DNA from: Oscillospiraceae bacterium
Lineage (GTDB): Bacteria > Bacillota > Clostridia > Oscillospirales > Oscillospiraceae
DNA length: 5,154 bases
NCBI GenBank assembly: GCA_020025395.1
Contig: JAHHSE010000110.1
Location: forward strand, 1-5,154
Reading direction: 5' to 3'
A program made the translations under genes and the position numbers. Below the pieces are notes generated by a model, which worked only from the letters and a program-made list of their open reading frames with translations, was not told the DNA's origin and did not search any database. Positions 1 to 5,154 of the stretch are shown one piece after another (position 1 is the first letter of the stretch; each line of letters opens with the position of its first letter).

Positions 1-1219
1 CCTGAAAAGCGGTCCCCTTTCCCACCTCACTCTCCATCTGAACGGTTCCGCCGTACAGAAGGACGATATGCTTTACAATGGCAAGCCCCAGACCGCTCCC
101 TCCGGCGGAGCGGGTCCGTCCCTTGTCCACCCGGTAAAATCGTTCAAAGACCCGGTCCCTGGCCTCCTCCGGGATCCCGATCCCATTGTCCTCCACCAAC
201 AGGACCGCCTGATCCCCCTCTCCCCGAACCGTCACCGTCACCGCTCCCCCCGGTTCGGTGTACTTCAGGCCGTTTTCCATGAGATTTACCGCCACCTCTC
301 GGAAACGGGCAGGCGGAATGGCGGCCTGGACCTCCTCTCCCGTCACCGTGAGGGAAACCCCCCGTTCTTGGGAGATAGGCAGAAGCGCCTCCTTCACATG
401 GCCGCAGAGGGAGAGAAGCTCCGCCCGGTCATCCGGCTTTGGCAGAACCACATTCTCCAGCTCGGAGAGCTTGAGCAGATCCCCAATCATCTCCATGAGC
501 CGGTCCACCTCCACCCCCAGCATGGTGAAAAAGCGCTGCTGATCGGCAGGGTCGGTCACCATGCCGGAGGAGAGCATCTCCGTAAATCCCTTGATGCTGG
601 TGAGGGGGGTCTTCAATTCGTGGGAGACATTGGCCGCAAACTCACTGCGCACATGCTCCAGCTTCTCCTGTCTCGCCTCAATGGGGGCCACTGTGTCCTT
701 TGCCCAGCGTCTGGCCAGCACACGGGTCACCAGAAGGACGATCCCTCCAGTGATTGCAAGGACAATGACCGCCTGCAAAATCAGGCTGTTGACCGAGGAG
801 ATGGGCATGGCGGCCCGCCCGATCACCCCATCGGTAAAGCGTCTGGCCTCATAGAGATAGGTTACTTGTGTGGTCTCAGAGCGGCGGGTGGCTTCCCCCG
901 CCCCCGTCCTCATGGCCTCCTGAACCTCCGGGCGGTCGGCGTGGTTTTCCTCCACCTCCACGGCGGTGTCCGCCAAAATAGAGCCGTCCGGGGCGATTAG
1001 AGTGAGTCGGCGCCCCGAGGTCGCGATGGAAAATTGACGGGCCAGCTCCTCCGCGTCGGTGATCTGGCGCTGGGCGTCCAGAATGGCCAAGGTCTCCGTC
1101 AGACTCTCCCTGGCAGCGGTGATCTCCCGCTGGCGAAAAAAAAGAACGGACAACATCCCGCTCACCAGCAGGGCAAAGGCGGTGATTAGAAGGACGGCCC
1201 TGGATAATTGTTTTCCCAC
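1..1219 (-). CDS. phoR: PhoR-type sensor histidine kinase, C-terminus cut by window edge
   Basis: This membrane sensor kinase is the likely partner of the upstream regulator. In the window, 406 codons are visible and the frame is still open at base 1. The GTG start follows AAGGGGAGG by 8 nt. The regulator's TAA stop lies in this same frame 18 nt upstream, so no longer N-terminus is possible. Domains: membrane helix 1 at about 8-28; extracytoplasmic region at about 30-143, with APDGSILAD (76-84) and ENHADRPEV (91-99), which resemble the PAS-like sensor fold of Gram-positive PhoR; membrane helix 2 at about 145-166; HisKA with H200 in NVSHELKTPL; ATPase domain with N box NLMENGLKYT (312-321, Gly where Ala is usual), G1 box EDNGIGIP (343-350), F box VFERFYRVD (357-365) and G2 box GGSGLGLAIVK (373-383). 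The sequence stops at GKGTAFQ, so probably only about 5-15 residues are missing. Only about 33 residues separate helix 2 from H200, so a full HAMP and a cytoplasmic PAS domain are absent. Confidence 0.93.
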   Translation of the reverse strand, partial: MGKQLSRAVLLITAFALLVSGMLSVLFFRQREITAARESLTETLAILDAQRQITDAEELARQFSIATSGRRLTLIAPDGSILADTAVEVEENHADRPEVQEAMRTGAGEATRRSETTQVTYLYEARRFTDGVIGRAAMPISSVNSLILQAVIVLAITGGIVLLVTRVLARRWAKDTVAPIEARQEKLEHVRSEFAANVSHELKTPLTSIKGFTEMLSSGMVTDPADQQRFFTMLGVEVDRLMEMIGDLLKLSELENVVLPKPDDRAELLSLCGHVKEALLPISQERGVSLTVTGEEVQAAIPPARFREVAVNLMENGLKYTEPGGAVTVTVRGEGDQAVLLVEDNGIGIPEEARDRVFERFYRVDKGRTRSAGGSGLGLAIVKHIVLLYGGTVQMESEVGKGTAFQ

Positions 1220-1227
1220 TGGTTCTT

Positions 1228-1236
1228 CCTCCCCTT
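1228..1236 (-). promoter_or_regulatory. Ribosome binding site fixing the GTG start of phoR
   Basis: The minus strand reads AAGGGGAGG, then 8 nt, then GTG at 1219-1217. An in-frame TAA, the stop of the preceding regulator gene, lies just upstream, and the next in-frame ATG falls inside the first membrane helix. This site therefore settles the GTG start. Confidence 0.85.
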
Positions 1237-1237
1237 G

Positions 1238-1894
1238 TTATGGGATTTTGTAGCCCACTCCCCGGACGGTCTGAATGTAGTCCCCAGAGAGCTTCTGCCG
1301 CAGGGTCTTGATGTGCATATCCACCGTCCGGGTCTCCCCAGTGAAGTCATAGCCCCAGACACTTTGAAGGATCTCGTCCCGTGTGAGGACGGAGCCCTTT
1401 CGGCTGAGCAGCAGACGGAGCAGCTCAAATTCCTTGTAGGTCAGCTCCACCGTCCTGCCCCTCTCCCGCAGCACCCTGGCCCCCACATCCATCTCCAGCC
1501 CGTCCAGCGTCAGCCGTTTCTCTTTGGGAGCGGTCCGGCGGAGCAGGGCCTTCACACGGGCCCCCAGCTCCATGATCCCAAAGGGCTTCACCATATAGTC
1601 GTCCGCCCCGCTCTCCAGACCGGCCACCTTATCCAGCTCCGTGCTCCGGGCAGTGAGCATGATGACGGGGCAGCTTTCGGTCTCCGGCCCTTGTCTCAGA
1701 CGGCTCAGGACCTCCAGTCCGTCCATGCCGGGGAGCATGATATCCAATATGTAAAGAGAGGCGCACTCCCTCTCCTGGGCAAACAACCGCTCCCCGGATT
1801 CGTAAGCCCTCACCTCATATCCCACGGATTTGAGGTAGTATTCCAGCATGGCACGGATGGAATCGTCGTCCTCCACCAAGACGATGGACTGCAT
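1238..1894 (-). CDS. phoB: OmpR/PhoB-family response regulator, phosphate regulon
   Basis: This is a cytoplasmic transcription factor, activated by phosphorylation from the downstream kinase. The 218-residue protein has a receiver domain (about 2-118) with acidic cluster E8-D9-D10, phosphoacceptor D51 (in LDIMLPGMDG), T81 and K103 (in VKPF), so all switch residues are intact. A winged-helix DNA-binding domain follows (about 128-217), with the LTYKEFELLRLL segment, the recognition helix region RTVDMHIKTLRQKL (189-202) and the wing ending TVRGVGYKI. The product is slightly shorter than the usual 225-235, mainly because of a short interdomain linker and an abrupt C-terminus. The ATG start has AAGGAGG with a 7-nt spacer. 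OmpR-family regulators look alike; the assignment to phosphate control (PhoB, or PhoP in Gram-positive naming) rests on the position after pstCAB-phoU and before a PhoR-like kinase. In known systems the regulator binds Pho boxes upstream of pstS and activates this operon. Confidence 0.92.
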   Translation of the reverse strand: MQSIVLVEDDDSIRAMLEYYLKSVGYEVRAYESGERLFAQERECASLYILDIMLPGMDGLEVLSRLRQGPETESCPVIMLTARSTELDKVAGLESGADDYMVKPFGIMELGARVKALLRRTAPKEKRLTLDGLEMDVGARVLRERGRTVELTYKEFELLRLLLSRKGSVLTRDEILQSVWGYDFTGETRTVDMHIKTLRQKLSGDYIQTVRGVGYKIP

Positions 1895-1901
1895 GGAAGT
1901 T

Positions 1902-1908
1902 CCTCCTT
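1902..1908 (-). promoter_or_regulatory. Ribosome binding site of the response regulator gene
   Basis: The minus strand reads AAGGAGG, 7 nt before the ATG at 1894-1892. It lies within the 28-nt gap after phoU, the longest gap in the operon. Confidence 0.85.
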
Positions 1909-1922
1909 CGTATGTGAATCTG

Positions 1923-2564
1923 TTACAGCTGACCGGTCACACAGAAGACCGCCCACTGGGCGATATTGACCGCGTGGTCGGCTACCCGCTCCAAATACTT
2001 GGCGATGATAATGAGATCAATGGCCGCATCAGCGTTTTTCCGATTCTCCAAAATCCGATCGATCAGCTCCGCCTTCACCTGGGCAAAGAGCCCGTCCACC
2101 TCATCGTCCAGATTGATAACCGCACGGGCCAGCTCCAGATTCCGATCTGTATAGGCGGCGATAGCCTGCCCCACCATGATCCCGGCCTTCTGGCTCATGG
2201 TCCCAATGTGTTCCGGCACCTTGGCCCTCCCCTGCTTGGCCAGCAAAAGGGATAGCTCTGCAATGTTGGTGGCCTGATCTCCGATTCTCTGAAGGTCGGT
2301 AACCATTTTCAGGGCGGTGGAAATGGTCCGCAGATCTCTCGCCACCGGCTGCTGCCGCATCAGAAGGGAGAGGCAGCTGCTCTCGATGTTCCGCTCCATC
2401 TGGTCCACCCCGTTGGTGGCAGTCAGAACCGCATGGGCCGCAGCCTCATCCCCCTCGTTGAGGGAGCGGGTCACCTCTTCGATGGCCCCCCGAACCGTGT
2501 CCGCCATGGCGGTCATGGCCTCTCCCAGCTCCAGGAGCTCGGCATCAAAGCTTTTCCGCATCAT
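1923..2564 (-). CDS. phoU: Phosphate transport system regulator PhoU
   Basis: PhoU is a cytoplasmic, all-helical protein that represses phosphate signalling when phosphate is plentiful, by contacting the Pst transporter and the PhoR kinase (family knowledge from other bacteria). The 213-residue product is close to the usual 215-240. It shows two repeated three-helix PhoU domains, about 8-106 and 118-208. Each carries the metal-binding signature at its third helix: DLQRIGDQATN (90-100) and ERVADHAVN (192-200). The segment RDLRTISTALKM before the first motif is also typical. Two consecutive ATG codons begin the frame. The first overlaps the pstB stop by 4 nt (ATGA); the second would overlap by 1 nt (TGATG) and has a ribosome binding site spacing of 8 nt like the other genes here, against 5 nt for the first. 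The true start may therefore be 2561. Either way translation is probably coupled to pstB. It is followed after 28 nt by the response regulator. Confidence 0.95.
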   Translation of the reverse strand: MMRKSFDAELLELGEAMTAMADTVRGAIEEVTRSLNEGDEAAAHAVLTATNGVDQMERNIESSCLSLLMRQQPVARDLRTISTALKMVTDLQRIGDQATNIAELSLLLAKQGRAKVPEHIGTMSQKAGIMVGQAIAAYTDRNLELARAVINLDDEVDGLFAQVKAELIDRILENRKNADAAIDLIIIAKYLERVADHAVNIAQWAVFCVTGQL

Positions 2565-3319
2565 CCAAACCTCCCTGTAATATAGTCCTCCGTCCTCTGA
2601 TCCCCCGGAACGGAGAAAATCTGATCGGTCGCTCCAAACTCGATCAGCTCCCCCAAAAGGAAAAAGGCGGTGTGATCCGACACACGGGTGGCCTGCTGCA
2701 TATTGTGTGTTACCATCACAATTGTATACTTATTTTTCAATTCCGCAATCAGATCCTCGATTTTGGAGGTGGAGATAGGGTCCAGCGCGCTGGTGGATTC
2801 GTCCATGAGAAGGACATCAGGCTCCACCGCCAGGGCTCTGGCGATACAGAGCCTCTGCTGCTGTCCCCCGGAGAGGCCGAGGGCGGATTTTTTGAGCCGA
2901 TCCTTGACCTCATCCCAGATGGCCGCGTCCCGGAGAGAGCGCTCCACAATTTCGTCCAGCGCCGCCCGGCCCCGGATGCCGTGCGTCCGAGGTCCATAGG
3001 CAACATTGTCATAGATGGACATGGGGAAGGGATTGGGTTTTTGGAAAACCATTCCAATCTCCTTCCGCAGCCAGGTCACATCCACCTCCGGGGCATAGAT
3101 GTCCTGACCCCGATAGGACACCGTCCCGGTGATCCGAATGCCGGGCACCAGGTCGTTCATCCGGTCCAGGGTCTTGAGGAAAGTGGATTTCCCACAGCCC
3201 GACGGACCAATGAGGGCGGTGACCCGCCGCTCCGGAATCTCCATGTTCACATGGTGGAGGGCCTGGGTCTGCCCATACCACAAATTCAGATCTTTGGCGG
3301 TAAGAACGGTCTGATTCAC
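2561..3319 (-). CDS. pstB: Phosphate ABC transporter ATP-binding protein PstB
   Basis: This is the cytoplasmic ATPase that powers phosphate import through PstC and PstA. The 252-residue protein has all nucleotide-binding motifs: Walker A GPSGCGKST (38-46), Q-loop glutamine (about 93, in VFQKPNPFPMSIYDNV, which is characteristic of PstB), signature LSGGQQQR (149-156), Walker B VLLMDE (169-174), D-loop SALD (177-180) and switch histidine in VTHN (205). PISTSKIEDLI after the D-loop and the C-terminal DYITGRFG are also typical PstB features. The residue after the Walker B glutamate is serine, where the common sequence is DEPTSALDP; catalytic residues are unaffected. The start is GTG, supported by AAGGAG with an 8-nt spacer. 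An in-frame start further upstream is not supported, and the next Met (residue 26) lies inside the conserved fold. Length is normal for PstB (about 250-260). The TGA stop is shared with the phoU start region. Confidence 0.97.
   Translation of the reverse strand: MNQTVLTAKDLNLWYGQTQALHHVNMEIPERRVTALIGPSGCGKSTFLKTLDRMNDLVPGIRITGTVSYRGQDIYAPEVDVTWLRKEIGMVFQKPNPFPMSIYDNVAYGPRTHGIRGRAALDEIVERSLRDAAIWDEVKDRLKKSALGLSGGQQQRLCIARALAVEPDVLLMDESTSALDPISTSKIEDLIAELKNKYTIVMVTHNMQQATRVSDHTAFFLLGELIEFGATDQIFSVPGDQRTEDYITGRFG
2570..2575 (-). promoter_or_regulatory. Ribosome binding site of phoU, inside the end of pstB
   Basis: The minus strand reads GGGAGG within the last codons of pstB. It is 5 nt from the first ATG (2564) and 8 nt from the second ATG (2561). 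The 8-nt spacing matches the other genes of this operon and favours the second ATG, but both are plausible. Confidence 0.75.
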
Positions 3320-3327
3320 AGTTGTTT

Positions 3328-3334
3328 CTCCTTA
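3328..3334 (-). promoter_or_regulatory. Ribosome binding site fixing the GTG start of pstB
   Basis: The minus strand reads TAAGGAG, 8 nt before GTG at 3319-3317. Its first three bases are the TAA stop codon of pstA, so ribosomes ending pstA translation release directly on the pstB initiation site, which suggests translational coupling. Confidence 0.85.
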
Positions 3335-4210
3335 TTTGTTGGTTTTCAGCGTTCTGCCCAGCCATTTGGCGGCCAGATTGATGCCCAGAGTGAGGAGCAT
3401 CAAAATGGCGGCAATGGCAAAGCCCACATCGATCTTTCCCCGCTCCATGGCGTACATATAAAGGGCCACCGTGAGGCTCCCTCCGGAGGTGGTGAGCAGC
3501 TCATGGATCCCATGGAAGCTCAGCAGGTCCCTCACAAGGACAGAGGCGCTCCCCGCCGTGAACAGGAGGGCGGCGGATTCCCCCACGATGCGGCCGATGG
3601 AGAGAATGCAGCCGGTGACAATCCCATCCACCGAGGAGGGGAGGACCACCGTCCGAATCATCCGCCATTTTCCGCACCCCAGGCCCAGGGCGGCCTCCCG
3701 ATAGGACTGAGGCACTGTTTTCAGGGATTCCTGGGTGGTGCGGACAATGGTGGGCAGAATCATGATGACCAGAGTGAAAATTCCCGCCCGAATGGAGGTC
3801 TCCCACCCCAGAAACTGAACGAAGAAGAGCATCCCCACCAGGCCGTAGAGAATGGAGGGAATCCCGGTCAGGGTCTCTGTGGCAAACTCAATCACCGCCA
3901 CCGCCCGATGGTTTCGGGCGTATTCGGTGAGATAGATAGCGGCCCCCACTCCCAACGGCAGGACCAGCAGAAGGGTCCCCAGAATCAGGGCCAGTGTGTT
4001 AATGAGATTGGGCAGAATCCCGATCACATTTTTCAAGACACTGGGCTGACTGGTGAGAAGCTCCAAAGTGATATGGGGCAGCCCCCGGAAAAAGAGGGTG
4101 CCGATGAGCAGGATCAGCAGGGCGCAGGTGAGAAAAGCGCAGAAATGGAGAAGGGCGAAAAGGACCTTCTCATAGAGGACCCGGCTTCGGGACCGTTGTA
4201 CTGGTTTCAT
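3332..4210 (-). CDS. pstA: Phosphate ABC transporter permease PstA
   Basis: This is the second membrane subunit of the phosphate importer, pairing with PstC across the cytoplasmic membrane. The 292-residue protein has a basic N-terminus (KPVQRSRSR) and a first helix at about residues 16-41. An external stretch precedes a core of hydrophobic segments at about 66-96, 113-136, 142-157, 195-218 and 263-283. The EAA loop is at about 172-191 (EAALGLGCGKW, ending VVLP), with the conserved Gly, and is the contact site for PstB. The segment LTGIPSILYGLVGM (114-127) is typical of this permease family and has a close counterpart in PstC (LAGIPSVVYGLIGM), reflecting their common origin. The ATG start has GAGGAGG with an 8-nt spacer; that site includes the first two bases of the pstC TGA stop codon. 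The stop is TAA, 12 nt before pstB, and this stop overlaps the pstB ribosome binding site. Length is normal and no defects are seen. Confidence 0.95.
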   Translation of the reverse strand: MKPVQRSRSRVLYEKVLFALLHFCAFLTCALLILLIGTLFFRGLPHITLELLTSQPSVLKNVIGILPNLINTLALILGTLLLVLPLGVGAAIYLTEYARNHRAVAVIEFATETLTGIPSILYGLVGMLFFVQFLGWETSIRAGIFTLVIMILPTIVRTTQESLKTVPQSYREAALGLGCGKWRMIRTVVLPSSVDGIVTGCILSIGRIVGESAALLFTAGSASVLVRDLLSFHGIHELLTTSGGSLTVALYMYAMERGKIDVGFAIAAILMLLTLGINLAAKWLGRTLKTNK

Positions 4211-4218
4211 GCAGGCCG

Positions 4219-4225
4219 CCTCCTC
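4219..4225 (-). promoter_or_regulatory. Ribosome binding site of pstA, overlapping the pstC stop
   Basis: The minus strand reads GAGGAGG, 8 nt before the ATG at 4210-4208. It includes the last two bases of the pstC TGA stop codon, the same arrangement as at the pstA-pstB junction. Confidence 0.85.
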
Positions 4226-5135
4226 ACCGGCTCTTGCCCCGCTTGAGCAGGGCGTTGAGCAGAATATTGATCAGCATAATAAACAGGAACAGAACCAGAG
4301 CAATGGAAAAGAGGGCGTTCCTCTGGAGGCTTCCCACCTCCGCATAGGACATTTCGGACGCGATGGCGGTGGTGAGAAAACGGACGCTGGTGAAGAGGGA
4401 GGGCATATTGGGCACATTCCCTGCCACCATCATAATGGCCATAGCCTCTCCGATGGCCCGTCCGATTCCCAGGACCACGGCGGCGGCGATGCCGCTGGAG
4501 GCCGCGGGGACCGAGACCCGGAAATAGGTTTCAATCTCCGTGGCTCCCAGGGCCAGGCTGGCCTCCTCATACTCTTTTGGAACCGCCTTCAGGGCCGTTT
4601 CCGAGACCGAGATGATAGAGGGCAGAATCATGACCGCCAGCACCAGAATAGAGGCCAGCAGAGTGGCCCCCGATGCCAGATCAAAGGCCACCCGGATGGC
4701 GGGGACCAGTACGGTCATGCCGATCAGGCCGTAAACCACCGAAGGGATTCCCGCCAGCAGGTCCACCGCACCCCGAATCGCGGATGCCACCCGAACCGGG
4801 GCCAGCTTGGCCAGATAGACGGCGGTCATAAAGCCCACAGGGACCCCCACTACAATGGCACCCGCCGTGCCGTAAACGGAGGTGAGGAGAAAGGGTAAAA
4901 TTCCAAAGGCAGGGTTCTCCTTTGCCGTGGAGGCCCACCGGGTCCCGAAGAGAAAGTCGGCAAGGCCGATCTCCCGGATGGCGGGCAGTCCGGAGACTAC
5001 CAGATAGACCGTGATAAAGAGGACGAACGCAACCGCCACCAGGCCGCAGACAAAAAACAGTCCGTTCATTCCCAATTCCAGGGCATTCCGCACCCCTTTT
5101 CTCCCCGCCGGAGCCGTTTGTCTGTTTGTTTCCAT
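4224..5135 (-). CDS. pstC: Phosphate ABC transporter permease PstC
   Basis: This is one of the two inner membrane subunits forming the channel of the PstSCAB phosphate importer. The 303-residue protein has a short basic cytoplasmic N-terminus and a first hydrophobic helix at about residues 24-48. A region with the PstC-like FGTRW stretch (63-67) follows, then further membrane segments at about 80-109, 124-148, 158-175, 215-238 and 274-296. The EAA loop, which docks onto the ATPase, lies at about 190-212 (EEASLALGATE, then a VPAA end). Length is close to the usual PstC length of about 300. The ATG start is preceded by AAGGGAG with an 8-nt spacer. The gene is first in the visible operon and ends 13 nt before pstA. 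PstC is distinguished from PstA by its longer N-terminus before the permease core, its FGTRW region and its position as first permease. A conserved pstS would be expected just upstream, outside the window. Molybdate or sulfate permeases are related, but the neighbours (PhoU, PhoB, PhoR) fix phosphate. Confidence 0.95.
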   Translation of the reverse strand: METNRQTAPAGRKGVRNALELGMNGLFFVCGLVAVAFVLFITVYLVVSGLPAIREIGLADFLFGTRWASTAKENPAFGILPFLLTSVYGTAGAIVVGVPVGFMTAVYLAKLAPVRVASAIRGAVDLLAGIPSVVYGLIGMTVLVPAIRVAFDLASGATLLASILVLAVMILPSIISVSETALKAVPKEYEEASLALGATEIETYFRVSVPAASSGIAAAVVLGIGRAIGEAMAIMMVAGNVPNMPSLFTSVRFLTTAIASEMSYAEVGSLQRNALFSIALVLFLFIMLINILLNALLKRGKSR

Positions 5136-5143
5136 AGACAGCT

Positions 5144-5150
5144 CTCCCTT
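5144..5150 (-). promoter_or_regulatory. Ribosome binding site of pstC
   Basis: The minus strand reads AAGGGAG, 8 nt before the ATG at 5135-5133. Only 19 bases upstream of the start are visible, so no promoter or Pho box can be judged here. Confidence 0.8.
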
Positions 5151-5154
5151 CCCC

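Noticed and set aside
68..1000. A 310-codon open frame on the plus strand.
   Set aside because: It lies opposite the PhoR-type kinase, whose frame has complete HisKA and ATPase motifs. The plus-strand product is low in recognisable motifs and has a composition typical of antisense frames.
1220..1237. Possible terminator or regulatory element between regulator and kinase.
   Set aside because: The gap is 18 nt, almost wholly occupied by the ribosome binding site, with no inverted repeat or T run.
1908..1945. Possible Pho box or internal promoter ahead of the response regulator (CTGTAACAG and TTCACAT near the phoU stop).
   Set aside because: The repeats are not spaced 11 bases apart as direct Pho-box repeats should be, and no paired -35 and -10 elements could be made out.
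1208..1969. A 253-codon open frame on the plus strand opposite the response regulator.
   Set aside because: The minus-strand gene has every receiver and winged-helix motif and a good ribosome binding site; the plus-strand frame has none of this.
2672..4246. A 524-codon open frame on the plus strand, antisense to pstB and pstA.
   Set aside because: It is opposite two well-conserved genes. Its product is rich in Gly, Pro, His, Gln and Asp with no recognisable domain, as expected from reading GC-rich coding DNA in reverse.
4209..4898. A 229-codon open frame on the plus strand opposite pstC.
   Set aside because: Its product is Gly, Gln, His, Asp and Arg rich and has no domain. It mirrors the hydrophobic codons of the pstC membrane helices.
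1..5154. Search for insertion sequences, CRISPR arrays, tRNA genes, direct repeats or a novel accessory system.
   Set aside because: Nearly every base is inside a conserved phosphate-uptake or regulatory gene. No repeats, cloverleaf-like sequence or mobile element motifs were seen. The only similarity between parts is the expected one between the PstC and PstA permease cores.

Overview
The window holds one compact operon, read entirely from the minus strand, and it is almost wholly coding. It carries the high-affinity phosphate transport (Pst) machinery followed by its regulators. In transcription order, from the right edge to the left, the genes are pstC, pstA, pstB, phoU, an OmpR/PhoB-type response regulator (phoB/phoP) and a PhoR-type sensor histidine kinase. 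The kinase runs off the left edge just short of its C-terminus. The phosphate-binding lipoprotein gene pstS is not present; it would be expected upstream of pstC, beyond the right edge, together with the operon promoter.

The source is probably a moderately GC-rich Gram-positive bacterium of the Clostridia, with a gut Oscillospiraceae-like organism as my best guess. The reasons are strong AGGAGG-like ribosome binding sites 7-8 nt before nearly every start, GTG starts on two of six genes, and a PhoR whose extracytoplasmic region resembles Gram-positive phosphate sensors. The genus assignment is inference only.

Layout (minus strand): pstC 5135-4224 and pstA 4210-3332 encode the two membrane permease subunits. 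pstB 3319-2561 encodes the ATPase. phoU 2564-1923 overlaps pstB by 4 nt. The response regulator lies at 1894-1238 and the kinase at 1219 to beyond 1. Gaps are 13, 12, -4, 28 and 18 nt. None has room for a terminator, and I saw no convincing internal promoter.

Functionally, PstC, PstA and PstB import inorganic phosphate captured by PstS. PhoU is thought to relay transporter status to the kinase. The kinase phosphorylates the regulator, which in known phosphate regulons activates the pst genes when phosphate is scarce. Having transporter and sensor in one transcription unit implies positive autoregulation. The system is known and largely ordinary. The one architectural point worth a second look is that the kinase has no room for a full HAMP domain or a cytoplasmic PAS domain between its second membrane helix and its phosphorylated histidine.
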